The notes under the pieces: model-generated
Database searches by the model: none
Told to the model about the DNA's origin: nothing
What the model saw: only the letters and a program-made list of their open reading frames with translations
Assembly: GCF_042666875.1 (NCBI RefSeq)
Contig: NZ_JBHTCX010000005.1
Location: 1 to 64,000, forward strand
DNA: 64,000 nt
Reading direction: 5' to 3'
Source of the DNA: Brachybacterium sp042666875
GTDB lineage: Bacteria; Actinomycetota; Actinomycetes; Actinomycetales; Dermabacteraceae
Shown here: positions 38,563-46,101 of the stretch, one piece after another
Layout: every line of letters starts with the position of its first letter
How positions within the stretch are numbered: position 1 is the stretch's first letter
Program-made: the position numbers and the translations under genes

Positions 38563-39482
38563 GGCTGCTCCTGGATGGGAATGGTCGAGGGCACGGTGAG
38601 CTCCTGCCCGGGTTCGAGATGGTCGGGATCGGTTCCGACCTCGCCCCGGTTGGCCTCATACAGCAGTGGCCACGCGGCGGCGATGTCGGCGGGGTCGTCG
38701 GGCGCCGTGCCGAGCAGATCGTCCGTGATGCTCCAGAGGTTGTCTCCGGGGCGCACGATCACGGTCCCCTCGGTCCGGGGTGACGAACCGGTCGCGTCCG
38801 GTCCGCTGTCGGGTGCGTTGCCAGCACCGGGGCTCGCACCCGGCTCCTCCGTCGGCTCCGGGTCCGAAGCTCCGTCCGCGGGCCGGGAGTTCTGCCCCTC
38901 CGGATCCGTGTGGCCACTGGCGGCGGGACCGTCGCCCCACCCCAGCCCAGGCAGGGTCCCCTCGTCCTCCTCGCTCGAGGCGGGAGCCGCTGCCTCCGGG
39001 TCCGGATCGGATTCGGAGGGAGCGGAGGGCGTCAGCTCGGAGGACATCGCGAAGGACGGCGACGCCGCACCGGAGGACTGCGCATCGGGGCTGGCGGCCG
39101 TGGCAGGCACGAGCGCCAGCCCGGTGGCCGTCGTCGCCACGGCCGCACTGACGGCCACGCGGCGTGCCATCCGGGGTGCCAGCAGGCGCAGAGCGGCCAG
39201 CAGTGCAGCGCCGACCCGGGTGGCCGGCCCCGCGATGAGTACGGTCGAGGCGAGTGCCCACACCAGGGTCAGGTACAGGCAGAGCAACGCGCCTGATCCG
39301 GCGGCAGCCACGAGGACCCACGCGATCAGTCCTTCCTCGCCGTGGCCCGTCAGCGCCGCGGGCAGCAGGCTGGATGCTGTCGTCGCCATCGCAATCGTCC
39401 CTGCGGCCGCCAGTACGGTGCTCAGCAGCGACGACGCAGGCCGTGTGCTGCGCGGCGCGTCCGCGTCCTCGTCGACCCCCAT
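38559..39482 (-). CDS. LysM-domain membrane protein
   Basis: A 307-residue protein with three hydrophobic segments in its first 145 residues (about 17-40, 50-75, 100-130). A long extracellular Ser/Pro/Asp/Glu-rich region follows, then a C-terminal LysM domain (about 245-300: VIVRPGDNLWSITDDLLG, PLLYEANRGEVGTDPDHLEPGQELTVP). LysM binds peptidoglycan, so this is a membrane protein reaching into the wall. Start ATG 39482 has GGGGGA; a longer start at 39524 is possible. It is co-transcribed with the Rv3235-like gene. Confidence 0.85.
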   Translation of the reverse strand: MGVDEDADAPRSTRPASSLLSTVLAAAGTIAMATTASSLLPAALTGHGEEGLIAWVLVAAAGSGALLCLYLTLVWALASTVLIAGPATRVGAALLAALRLLAPRMARRVAVSAAVATTATGLALVPATAASPDAQSSGAASPSFAMSSELTPSAPSESDPDPEAAAPASSEEDEGTLPGLGWGDGPAASGHTDPEGQNSRPADGASDPEPTEEPGASPGAGNAPDSGPDATGSSPRTEGTVIVRPGDNLWSITDDLLGTAPDDPADIAAAWPLLYEANRGEVGTDPDHLEPGQELTVPSTIPIQEQP

Positions 39483-39536
39483 GGAGTCCCCCCGTCGTGA
39501 TGCGACACGTCCTCTGCAGTCCATGTCGTTTGATGC

Positions 39537-39571
39537 AGTTTGGTGTCATTCACGGTGCTATAGAGCAAACT
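39537..39571. promoter_or_regulatory. Inverted repeat in an AT-rich intergenic island
   Basis: AGTTTG (39537-39542) and CAAACT (39566-39571) flank an AT-rich core (GTGCTATAGAG) between the divergent LysM gene and the gene at 39671. A possible operator; arms are only 6 bp. Confidence 0.35.
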
Positions 39572-39589
39572 AGCGTGCCGTGGCCCACA

Positions 39590-39615
39590 GCACAACGTCT
39601 GTTCAACGGTTGTGC
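39590..39615. promoter_or_regulatory. Inverted repeat GCACAAC-12-GTTGTGC, probable operator
   Basis: Two perfect 7-bp arms separated by 12 nt lie 55-80 nt upstream of the leaderless start at 39671. The spacing of about two helical turns suits a dimeric regulator. The regulator is unknown. Confidence 0.45.
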
Positions 39616-39658
39616 AGAATCGTGATGGGGGAGGAACGGTGTCGGAGGCGGCCGCGTC

Positions 39659-39664
39659 TACAGT
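39659..39664 (+). promoter_or_regulatory. -10 box (TACAGT) of a leaderless gene
   Basis: TACAGT, then 6 nt, then ATG 39671; no ribosome site. Confidence 0.6.
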
Positions 39665-39670
39665 GGCGTC

Positions 39671-40216
39671 ATGCGATTCGAGCGGATCTTCGACGATCTC
39701 GAGGGGCGCTTCGCGCACCACGAGCGGGAAGAGATGCGAGCGGTCTCCGAAGATCTGGCCCGTGCCGAGCGCGCACAGCTGACGCTCGCCGATCGGCTGC
39801 GCGGTGCCGGGGAGCACTCGATCACCCTGCATCTCGGCCAGAGCCTTCGGCTGTCCGGGGTGGTCGAGGACGTCGGTCAGGAGTGGCTCTCGCTGCGGGA
39901 GGAGGGCAGCGGACAGCGAGCCGTCGTCCCTCTGGGAGCCATCGCGCTGGTGCAGGGGTTATCCACGCGCGCCCGGCCGCCGGAGGAGTCTCTGCGCTCG
40001 CCGCTGGGACTGGGGTCGGTGCTGCGCGCGATCGCGCGGGACCGGAGCACCGTGAGACTGGAGACTGCGGCGGGGAGCATCACGGCGCGGATCGCCGCCG
40101 TGGGTGCGGACACCGTCGATGTGAATTCCCTGCCCACCGGAGAATCCGGCACCGTGCCCGGATCGACCCGGATCACCGTGGCTACCTCGGCCCTGCTCGC
40201 TGTCATCCCGCGGTGA
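39671..40216 (+). CDS. Conserved actinobacterial protein of unknown function
   Basis: A 181-residue soluble protein that I do not recognise by name. Residues 1-45 form an amphipathic, charged helix (MRFERIFDDLEGRFAHHEREEMRAVSEDLARAERAQLTLADRL). The rest alternates strands in two similar halves: SLRLSGVVEDVGQEWLSLRE with VVPLGAIALVQGL, and TVRLETAAGSITARIAAVGADTVDVNSL with ITVATSALLAVIP. This looks like two SH3/LSm-like barrels, which is inference. The start ATG 39671 is probably leaderless. Confidence 0.7.
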   Translation: MRFERIFDDLEGRFAHHEREEMRAVSEDLARAERAQLTLADRLRGAGEHSITLHLGQSLRLSGVVEDVGQEWLSLREEGSGQRAVVPLGAIALVQGLSTRARPPEESLRSPLGLGSVLRAIARDRSTVRLETAAGSITARIAAVGADTVDVNSLPTGESGTVPGSTRITVATSALLAVIPR

Positions 40217-40298
40217 GCGCGGAACCGGGCACCGGAGCCTGGAAGCAGCTGGGGCGGGGGCAGATGGGTCTGGGCGCGGGTCGATCGAGAGCAGCGAG

Positions 40299-40538
40299 TC
40301 AGAGGCGTTCGTCCGACGTCCGCCGCTCCTGTTCACGCTCCTGCTCGAGGGCGTGGGCGGTCGCGGCGTAGCTGCGCTCGATGTAGGACTCGATCTCCGA
40401 GACCTCCACCCTCCACTGTCCGCGCCCTCCGACCTTGATGGCCCTCAGCTCGCCGGACCGGACCAGGGAATATGCCTGTGAGGCAGAGATCGAGAGCATC
40501 TCGGCGACATCGGACAACGGTACGAAACGAGGTGCCAT
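40299..40538 (-). CDS. Excisionase/MerR-type helix-turn-helix protein
   Basis: A 79-residue protein with an HTH_17 domain: FVPLSDVAEMLSISASQAYSLVRSGELRAIKVGGRGQWRVEVSEIESYIERSY. The C-terminal 25 residues are a charged helix (EQEREQERR). Such short proteins bind DNA as dimers. ATG 40538 is preceded by GGAGGGACG. It is divergent from the CpaB-like Tad gene across a 219-nt region that holds two TTGTCCACA-type boxes, so it may regulate that promoter, which is inference. Chromosomal excisionase-like genes beside Tad genes are common in actinobacteria, so a phage origin is not implied. Confidence 0.85.
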   Translation of the reverse strand: MAPRFVPLSDVAEMLSISASQAYSLVRSGELRAIKVGGRGQWRVEVSEIESYIERSYAATAHALEQEREQERRTSDERL

Positions 40539-40615
40539 CGTCCCTCCTTCCGATCGGATCCACCTTGGCAGACCTGCATATTCTCGCACCCTCGGCGCCT
40601 GTGGCGATCAGGCGG

Positions 40616-40624
40616 TGTGGACAA
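40616..40624 (-). promoter_or_regulatory. TTGTCCACA box on the minus strand, facing the HTH gene
   Basis: TGTGGACAA reads TTGTCCACA on the minus strand. It is an exact inverted copy of the box at 40653-40661, 28 nt apart, and matches the actinobacterial DnaA-box consensus. Confidence 0.55.
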
Positions 40625-40649
40625 CGTCGCCGCAGGTGCCTCGCGGAGG

Positions 40650-40706
40650 GAGTTGTCCACATTCCACGGCGAACACGGCCGGGGGAGCGCCGAGGGGTTG
40701 TAGCCT
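40650..40706 (+). promoter_or_regulatory. Tad-locus promoter: GAGTTGTCCACA, 39 nt, TAGCCT
   Basis: The 12-mer lies at 40650-40661 and the TANNNT box TAGCCT at 40701-40706, about 52 nt before the cpaB start. The same 12-mer with exactly the same 39-nt spacing to TACAGT precedes tadA. The box would sit at roughly -52 to -63, a typical activator position. No -35 is visible. Confidence 0.6.
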
Positions 40707-40757
40707 CGCCGGCAGAGCCGGGCCATACGGGTCGCGGCCAGGGGGCAGGAGGATGCC

Positions 40758-41399
40758 GTGGGGGCCACCGCACCGATGATGAGGCTGCGCCGGCCGCGCT
40801 GGAAGGACCCGCGCCTGATCGTCGGGATCGTCCTCGTGCTGGCCAGCGTACTGATGGGCGCCCTACTGGTCTCCCGTCTGGCCGAGACCACACCGGTCCT
40901 CGTCGCGCGCTCTGCCATCGTCCCCGGGGACGAGATCACACCGGATGACCTCACGACCGTCGACATGCGGCTCGGCGACCACACTGATCATTACGTCGGC
41001 AGCCTCGAGGCGATCCCTGACGGTGCGGTGGCGACCCGCACGATCGAGGGCGGCGAACTCCTTCCCACGTCCGCCGTGGGACAGGCAGGTGATGTCCCGC
41101 TGCGCCCGGTCGTGATCCCCGTGGACGAGACCGTTGCCGAATCCGTGAGACCGGGCGCCACGGTCGAGCTGTGGCACACCGGTCCGGGAGACGAGAGCGG
41201 CGGCACCGGGACGGCGGAGCTGCTGGTCTCCGACGCTGTGGTCCGGAGCATCGACGAGGGAAGCTCCTTGGGAATGAGGTCGATGGCTGTGGAGGTGCTG
41301 GTGCCCCGCGACAGCCTGGCCGGGGTTCTCGAGGTTCTCTCGCAGGAGGAGCGGCTCGACGTGATCGGCGTGCCCGGCGCCTACGGAGTCGACCCGTGA
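40758..41399 (+). CDS. cpaB: CpaB/RcpC-like SAF-domain pilus assembly protein
   Basis: A 213-residue protein: a basic N-terminus, one membrane helix (about 21-42, LIVGIVLVLASVLMGALLVSRL), then a SAF domain (about 46-110: VLVARSAIVPGDEITPDDLTTVDMRL, GAVATRTIEGGELLPTSAV) and a beta-rich tail. CpaB-type proteins help build the Tad pilus channel in the envelope. GTG 40758 has AGGAGG upstream. Its stop overlaps the CpaE-like gene. It is shorter than Gram-negative CpaB, as usual in actinobacteria. Confidence 0.85.
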   Translation: MGATAPMMRLRRPRWKDPRLIVGIVLVLASVLMGALLVSRLAETTPVLVARSAIVPGDEITPDDLTTVDMRLGDHTDHYVGSLEAIPDGAVATRTIEGGELLPTSAVGQAGDVPLRPVVIPVDETVAESVRPGATVELWHTGPGDESGGTGTAELLVSDAVVRSIDEGSSLGMRSMAVEVLVPRDSLAGVLEVLSQEERLDVIGVPGAYGVDP

Positions 41400-42622
41400 T
41401 CGACGTCGTGCTCTGCGCCTCCGGCCGGGACGAGGTGCGCATAGTCCACGACCTGGCCCATGACCGGAGCCGGACGGCCCGCGTGGTGCGCCGCTGCGCC
41501 GACCTCGCCGAAACGCTGGCCGTGGTCGCCGCGGGGATCGGTGATGTCGTGCTGATCGATGTCTCCGTGCGCGGGCTCGGGCGTGACTCGATCGCTGCGA
41601 TGCTCCGGGACGCCGCCGTCGTGGGTCTGCGTTCGCAGGACACCGCGGAACGCACCAGTCTGGGTCTGCGGCACATCCTGCCCTCCGACACCCCGAGTGA
41701 GGAGATCCTTGCGGCGCTGAGCGCAGCGGTCGCCTCGGATGAGGAGGACGCGACCGCCTGGGTGCAGGAGGCGGCCACGGAGACTGCGCAGCGCGTCGGC
41801 CGGCTGGTCGCCGTCTGGGGGCCGACGGGCTCCAGCGGCCGTTCGACGATCGCGGTCAACCTCGCCGCGGAGGCGGCGCTCGCCGGTCAGGAGACACTCC
41901 TGGTCGATGCCGATACCTATGGGCCATCGCAGAGCCAGATGCTGGGCGTCCTGGACGAGACTCCCGGCCTCGTCGCCGCCTGCCGCGCCCACGATCGGGA
42001 CACCCTCGACGAGGAGACCCTGGAGTCTCTCCTGCCGCTGGCACAACCGCGCCTGCGGCTGCTCAGCGGAATCGGGGTCCCAGCTCGCTGGGCCGAGCTG
42101 CGGCGCACCTCGATGGACGGCGTCTGGCACGCTCTCGCCCGTCGGGGAGGGCTTGTGGTCGCTGACGTGGCAGCTGTGCTCGAAGAGGACGAGGAGCTCA
42201 GCTACGACACCGCGGCGCCGCAGCGCAATGCGGCCGCGATCAGCGCGCTGGAGAGTGCCGACGCGGTGGTCGCGGTCGTGACGGCGGACCCCGTGAGCAT
42301 CACCCGCTTCCTGCGCGACCACGCGCGACTCGAGGAGCTCGGAGTGGACGAGCTGCACGTGATCGTCAATCGCGTGGGAGCGCCGATCCCGGGAGACAAG
42401 GTCCGCGACCTGATCACGTCGCGGGTGTCGGTGACCACGCTGAGCCTGCTGCCGGACGATCCGGTCTCGTGCCGCACCGCGACCTGGGACGGAGCCCTGC
42501 TGGCCGAGGCCGCCCCGCGGTCCGCCCTGCGCAAAGGGCTGCAGGAGATCGCGGCGTCCCCGACCGTGCTCGGGCAGAGTGCCCCGGCGCTCGCCGGGGA
42601 ATCCATCCCGTCGCCCGGGTGA
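41396..42622 (+). CDS. cpaE: CpaE-like MinD/ParA family ATPase of the Tad system
   Basis: A 408-residue protein. Residues 1-120 resemble a degenerate receiver domain (VIDVVLCASGRDE, VVLIDVSVRGLGRDSIAAMLRDAAVVGL). Residues 130-400 are a MinD-like ATPase with the P-loop GPTGSSGRST (142-151), in which Arg149 stands where lysine is usual, then TLLVDADTYGPSQSQMLG and VVADVAAVLEEDEE. Actinobacterial Tad ATPases of this type often lack the lysine. CpaE-like proteins place or assemble the pilus machine at the membrane. It is coupled to cpaB by a GTGA overlap. Confidence 0.85.
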   Translation: MIDVVLCASGRDEVRIVHDLAHDRSRTARVVRRCADLAETLAVVAAGIGDVVLIDVSVRGLGRDSIAAMLRDAAVVGLRSQDTAERTSLGLRHILPSDTPSEEILAALSAAVASDEEDATAWVQEAATETAQRVGRLVAVWGPTGSSGRSTIAVNLAAEAALAGQETLLVDADTYGPSQSQMLGVLDETPGLVAACRAHDRDTLDEETLESLLPLAQPRLRLLSGIGVPARWAELRRTSMDGVWHALARRGGLVVADVAAVLEEDEELSYDTAAPQRNAAAISALESADAVVAVVTADPVSITRFLRDHARLEELGVDELHVIVNRVGAPIPGDKVRDLITSRVSVTTLSLLPDDPVSCRTATWDGALLAEAAPRSALRKGLQEIAASPTVLGQSAPALAGESIPSPG

Positions 42623-42628
42623 GAAGAT
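42623..42628 (+). promoter_or_regulatory. Possible weak -10 (GAAGAT) before the DUF6912 gene
   Basis: GAAGAT keeps A2 and T6 and ends 6 nt before ATG 42635, which has no ribosome site. It overlaps the cpaE stop. Confidence 0.3.
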
Positions 42629-42634
42629 GACCGT

Positions 42635-43096
42635 ATGAGGATCTATCTGCCGCTGACCACCGGGGACCGCCGCGCACTGGAGAGCGCTGGCTCGGACCTC
42701 GAGCTGGCACCCGGGCGCGCCGCGTGGGCCGTGACGACCCCGGCCCGAGCGGATCGTCCCGACGAGGACGAGGAGGACCTGGAGTACGAGGCGCTGCAGG
42801 ACGCCGTGCACGTCGCCTTCAGCGCGAGTGCAGCGTCAGACCGGGCACTCGTGATCGCGGCCGACGTGCCCGACAGGATCACCCGGCCCGCCGACGAGGA
42901 GGGCGGCGCGTTCGGAATCGTCCTGAGCGGGTCCACGCGCGCGAGGATCGCGAGCCTCCACGTCACCGAGCTGGATGCCGCCTCGGCCGAAGCCGACGAC
43001 ACCGACCCGGCCCTGCTGTGGTTCGACGCGTCGGAAGGGTCCGAGGCGCTGGCATTCCTCGACGGCGCGGCGGACGACGGCACGCTCGAGAGCTGA
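42635..43096 (+). CDS. DUF6912 family protein
   Basis: A 153-residue acidic, soluble protein. It begins MRIYLPLTTGDRRALES, followed by AAWAVTTPAR and DLEYEALQDAVHVAFSAS, the pattern of the actinobacterial DUF6912 family. The middle (RALVIAADVPDRI, ARIASLHVTELDAA) is alternating strand and helix. Function is unknown. It follows cpaE by 12 nt and ends before a convergent DUF2505 gene. Confidence 0.8.
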   Translation: MRIYLPLTTGDRRALESAGSDLELAPGRAAWAVTTPARADRPDEDEEDLEYEALQDAVHVAFSASAASDRALVIAADVPDRITRPADEEGGAFGIVLSGSTRARIASLHVTELDAASAEADDTDPALLWFDASEGSEALAFLDGAADDGTLES

Positions 43097-43242
43097 AACG
43101 ACTGGAGCTGGCGACGACCGGAGCTGGCCACAACCGGCGCGTCCGACACGTCGGGGCCGGACTGCCGCGGCGCGGAGCGTCCCGTCGTCGGCCACTCGGC
43201 CGAGCGTCTCGTGGCCGTCACTCAGCCGGACGCGCCGCCGGC

Positions 43243-43755
43243 TCAGTCCGTCTGCGCGGCGCTCGCCTGGTACTTCGCGGCAGATTTCTCCTCCGCGCAG
43301 AGCACCTTGGTGACGTAGGGCGCGGCGGCCTTCTCCAATCGCGAACCCAGCAGCGGAATCTTCGCCGTCAGCTCCCCGTCGATGACGACGCCGCTGGCCT
43401 GCTCGCCCGCCGGGGTCAGGCGCAGTGACGCGGTCATTCCTGCGGGAGTGCCTGCGACTTCGAGCTTCGTGGTGCCACTGCGGCTGCCGTCGGCCTCCGG
43501 TGCGGACCAGGTCTGGACCTCGTGGATGGTGACCGACGACCCCACGAACGGGCGCACGACGTCCGGGACCCGGTCGGTCGGCATGGCGAGCTCGGTACGC
43601 ACGGTGAAAGCGCCGGCCGGGTCGCCGTCGGCCGTGGCCTCGGCGCGGGTGGCGCCGAGCGTCTGCTTGCGGATCTCGGCATATGCCGGATCGGTGTACA
43701 TGGCGGCAGCGGCACGGGCCGACAACGGCAGGTTCAGTGTCTCGCGAAGCTTCAT
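43243..43755 (-). CDS. DUF2505 domain protein
   Basis: A 170-residue protein of START/SRPBCC-like character. MKLRETLNLPLSARAAAAMYTDPAYAEIRKQTLGA, FTVRTELAMPTDRVPDVVRPFVG and GVVIDGELTAKIPLLGSRLEKAAAPYVTKVLCAEEKSAAKY match DUF2505. Such folds bind hydrophobic ligands; the ligand is unknown. ATG 43755 has GGGGAGGACGAGG upstream. It is divergent from pdtaS. Confidence 0.88.
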   Translation of the reverse strand: MKLRETLNLPLSARAAAAMYTDPAYAEIRKQTLGATRAEATADGDPAGAFTVRTELAMPTDRVPDVVRPFVGSSVTIHEVQTWSAPEADGSRSGTTKLEVAGTPAGMTASLRLTPAGEQASGVVIDGELTAKIPLLGSRLEKAAAPYVTKVLCAEEKSAAKYQASAAQTD

Positions 43756-43787
43756 CCTCGTCCTCCCCAGGGGTTTCGTCAGCCCTC

Positions 43788-43793
43788 AGCCTA
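43788..43793 (-). promoter_or_regulatory. Candidate -10 box (TAGGCT) for the DUF2505 gene
   Basis: TAGGCT on the minus strand, about 33 nt before ATG 43755, giving a short leader that carries the ribosome site. Confidence 0.4.
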
Positions 43794-43839
43794 GGCCAGC
43801 TCCGCACCCGGTACGACACGAGCTTTCAGCGCAGCGCAC

Positions 43840-43845
43840 TACCCT
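43840..43845 (+). promoter_or_regulatory. -10 box (TACCCT) of leaderless pdtaS
   Basis: TACCCT, then 6 nt, then ATG 43852; no ribosome site. Confidence 0.6.
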
Positions 43846-43851
43846 GGGACC

Positions 43852-45342
43852 ATGCCGAGCCTGTCCAAATTCCTCGCTGACAATCGCGATCTCTCCGAGA
43901 AGGAGGCCGACTGGTTGCAGCACCTGGTCGGAGACTGGAATCTGGTCTCCGATCTGCTCCGATCCGACCTCGTGCTGTGGATCAAGGGGGAGGACGGCCC
44001 GCTCGCCGTCGCCCACTGCCGCCCTGCGACCGGTTCCACCGTGTATTACGAGGATCCTGTGGGCAGTGGCCTCGAGGATGCCGGCGGCTCCGAGATCGCC
44101 GCACTGCTGGATGGCGCCGAGCCGTCCGGCGAGATGGTCCCGATCGAGCGCGAGGGCCGTGAGGCCACGGGCCTGCTGGTGCCCGTGCGCAAGAGCGGGC
44201 GGACCCTCGCGGTCCTGGCCGTCGAATCGCCCGTCGCGGACGGGGCACCGTCCTCGAGCGCGGTGAGGGAGCGCCAGCTCGGCATGCGGCTGCTGACGAT
44301 GCTCGAGAACGGCGCGTTTCCCATCGATGGCGCCCCGATCCCGCCGCGCCGCGGAGCCCCACGCGTCGGGGACGGGGTCGTCGAGCTCGACGGCGCCGGT
44401 GTCGTCCAATGGACCTCCCCGAACGCGCTGTCGGCCTTCCACCGATTCGGGATCGAAGGGGACATGGAGGGCATCACCCTGGCCGAGCTCTCGACCGACG
44501 TGCTGCAGTCGCGAGCACCGGTGGATGAGTCGTTGCCGCTGGTGCTGATGGGTCGGGCCGCCTGGCGCTCGGACATGCAGGCACGCGGCGGGACCCTCTC
44601 GCTGCGCGCGGTGCCGCTGACCGAGCGTGGCCAGCGCACCGGAGCGATCGTCCTGGTGCGTGACGTGACGGAGCTGCGGCGCCGGGAGCGCGAGCTGATC
44701 ACCAAGGATGCGACGATCCGCGAGGTCCATCATCGCGTCAAGAACAACCTGCAGACGGTGGCGGCGCTGCTACGGATGCAGTCGCGGCGGATGAAGACGG
44801 ACGAGGCGCGCGACGCTCTCACGGAGGCCATGCGAAGGGTCTCGACGATCGCCCTGGTCCATGAGTCGCTGCTCCAGGGCTCCCAGGAAGCGGTCCACTT
44901 CGACGAGGTGATCGATCGTTGCCTGCGCCTGGCCGTCGACGCCGCCAGTGCCACCGTCCATCGCGCCGGGACCCCGCGGCTGACGGAGACCCAGGTGGAG
45001 GTGCGCACCGAGAAGATCGGCCGGGTCGGGTCGATCCGGGCGGAGGAGGCTACGCCGCTGGCCCTGGTGGTGACCGAACTGGCCACGAATGCCGTCGAGC
45101 ACGGCTTGTCCGAATCCGGGGGGACCCTGACCGTCCGCAGCGAACGGACCGGTTCGCATCTCGTCATCGATATCGAGGACGACGGGACCGGCATGGCCGG
45201 GTCGAAACCGACCGGGCTGGGCACGAACATCGCCCACACGCTCGTGCAGGGTCAGCTCGGCGGGACGCTGACCTGGCAGGGACGGCCCGAGGGCGGGACC
45301 CGGGCCACGATCGACGTCTACTTGGACCCGCTGACCGTCTGA
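43852..45342 (+). CDS. pdtaS: PdtaS-type soluble sensor histidine kinase
   Basis: A 496-residue cytosolic kinase with no membrane helix. A GAF-like domain lies at about 1-145 and a PAS domain at about 175-280. HisKA_2 follows with the EVHHRVKNNLQTVAALLRMQSRR box (His pair 293-294), then an HATPase domain with ELATNAVEHG and DDGTGMAG. In mycobacteria PdtaS works with the RNA-binding regulator PdtaR and lies beside whiB1, as here; a pdtaR gene is not in this window. The last codons and stop are duplicated in tandem (45325-45360). Confidence 0.92.
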   Translation: MPSLSKFLADNRDLSEKEADWLQHLVGDWNLVSDLLRSDLVLWIKGEDGPLAVAHCRPATGSTVYYEDPVGSGLEDAGGSEIAALLDGAEPSGEMVPIEREGREATGLLVPVRKSGRTLAVLAVESPVADGAPSSSAVRERQLGMRLLTMLENGAFPIDGAPIPPRRGAPRVGDGVVELDGAGVVQWTSPNALSAFHRFGIEGDMEGITLAELSTDVLQSRAPVDESLPLVLMGRAAWRSDMQARGGTLSLRAVPLTERGQRTGAIVLVRDVTELRRRERELITKDATIREVHHRVKNNLQTVAALLRMQSRRMKTDEARDALTEAMRRVSTIALVHESLLQGSQEAVHFDEVIDRCLRLAVDAASATVHRAGTPRLTETQVEVRTEKIGRVGSIRAEEATPLALVVTELATNAVEHGLSESGGTLTVRSERTGSHLVIDIEDDGTGMAGSKPTGLGTNIAHTLVQGQLGGTLTWQGRPEGGTRATIDVYLDPLTV

Positions 45343-45360
45343 GATCCGCTGACCGTCTGA
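45325..45360 (+). repeat. 18-bp tandem duplication covering the pdtaS stop codon
   Basis: Two 18-nt units (45325-45342 and 45343-45360) differ at one base (GACCCG versus GATCCG). Each encodes Asp-Pro-Leu-Thr-Val-stop in the same frame, so a second in-frame TGA follows the first after five codons. Confidence 0.9.
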
Positions 45361-45426
45361 GGCTCAAGCCTGTTCTCCCGCGGCTCCGTCACCGGCGCAG
45401 CCGGGAGCGGGCCGCAGGAGCGCGAG

Positions 45427-45675
45427 TCAGCTGGCGCGGCGGGCGCGCGCGTTGCGGCGCTTGAGCGAGCGGCGCTCATCCTCGGAGAGGCCGCCCCAGA
45501 CGCCGGAGTCCTGGCCGGTCTCGAGAGCGAACTTCAGGCACGCCGTCATGACGTCGCACCGCTGGCACACCGCCTTCGCCTCCTGGATCTGCGTGATCGC
45601 CGGCCCTGTGTTCCCGATCGGGAAGAACAGCTCGGGATCATGGTTGAGGCACTCGGCACGGTGGCGCCAGTCCAT
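45427..45675 (-). CDS. whiB1: WhiB-family iron-sulfur regulator, WhiB1 type
   Basis: An 82-residue Wbl protein with cysteines C9, C37, C40 and C46, the same numbering as mycobacterial WhiB1, the GVWGG turn (58-62) and a basic LKRRNARARR tail. WhiB1 carries a nitric-oxide-sensitive 4Fe-4S cluster, binds the primary sigma factor, and is essential in M. tuberculosis. The start is ATG 45675. A long upstream region carries a TTGTCG-17-GACAAT promoter. The neighbourhood with pdtaS and a small membrane protein is conserved. Confidence 0.95.
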   Translation of the reverse strand: MDWRHRAECLNHDPELFFPIGNTGPAITQIQEAKAVCQRCDVMTACLKFALETGQDSGVWGGLSEDERRSLKRRNARARRAS

Positions 45676-45836
45676 CGTCACTCTCTCTTTCCAGAACGCC
45701 ACGCCTCGCCCCGTAGGGGTGCGACGCGGCGAGGTTCGCTCCGGGTGGGGCGTTGTCGGGTCACCGGCTCGGCGCCACGAACCCGTGAGCGGCACAGGCT
45801 GCTGCGGGTCACGGTGGGGGTTTCGAGCCGTAATCC

Positions 45837-45865
45837 ATTGTCTGAGCCGGTCGCGGCGCCGACAA
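45837..45865 (-). promoter_or_regulatory. whiB1 promoter (TTGTCG-17-GACAAT)
   Basis: On the minus strand TTGTCG (45865-45860) and GACAAT (45842-45837) are 17 nt apart, giving a leader of about 155 nt before whiB1. Confidence 0.5.
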
Positions 45866-46089
45866 GGGCCTACGTCCTCGACCTGGGTGGTACTTCCCAC
45901 ACGGCGCGATCCCGTGCCATCGCGGGCGTGATGCCCGGCACGGAGGCGTTGCGCTCGAGCCGATGGAGTGCTTCGGCGGGCCGGTCCTCGCGCCGCCGGG
46001 CAGCGGCCCGCGGACGCGCCCCGGGCACGCCGCGACCTCTCGGGCCTCTCGCGAGCTGCGATGAGAGATCGGGTGAGGGGGATGCCGGA

Positions 46090-46095
46090 TACAGT
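46090..46095 (+). promoter_or_regulatory. -10 box (TACAGT) of a leaderless gene
   Basis: TACAGT, then 6 nt, then ATG 46102, with no ribosome site. Confidence 0.6.
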
Positions 46096-46101
46096 TCCCC
46101 C

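Larger units (their letters stand above)
45676..46101. other. 426-nt intergenic region without a recognised gene
   Basis: It holds the whiB1 leader and promoter (minus strand), an inverted repeat CCGTGA (45783-45788)/TCACGG (45809-45814) inside that leader, and the leaderless promoter of the gene at 46102. Reading frames across it look like GC-driven noise; no RNA gene was recognised. Confidence 0.5.

Noticed and set aside
40299..40538. Excisionase-like gene as a sign of a prophage or integrative element
   Set aside because: No integrase, attachment repeats or phage genes are near, and the flanking genes are core; similar small HTH genes occur beside Tad genes in other actinobacteria.
40616..40661. 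DnaA boxes as a replication origin
   Set aside because: Only two boxes here plus one at 53576, no AT-rich unwinding region, and no dnaA, dnaN or gyr genes nearby; a regulatory role is more likely.
45783..45814. CRP/GlxR-type site in the whiB1 leader (CCGTGA...TCACGG)
   Set aside because: The spacer is 20 nt, not the 6 nt of TGTGA-N6-TCACA, so it is reported only as an inverted repeat.
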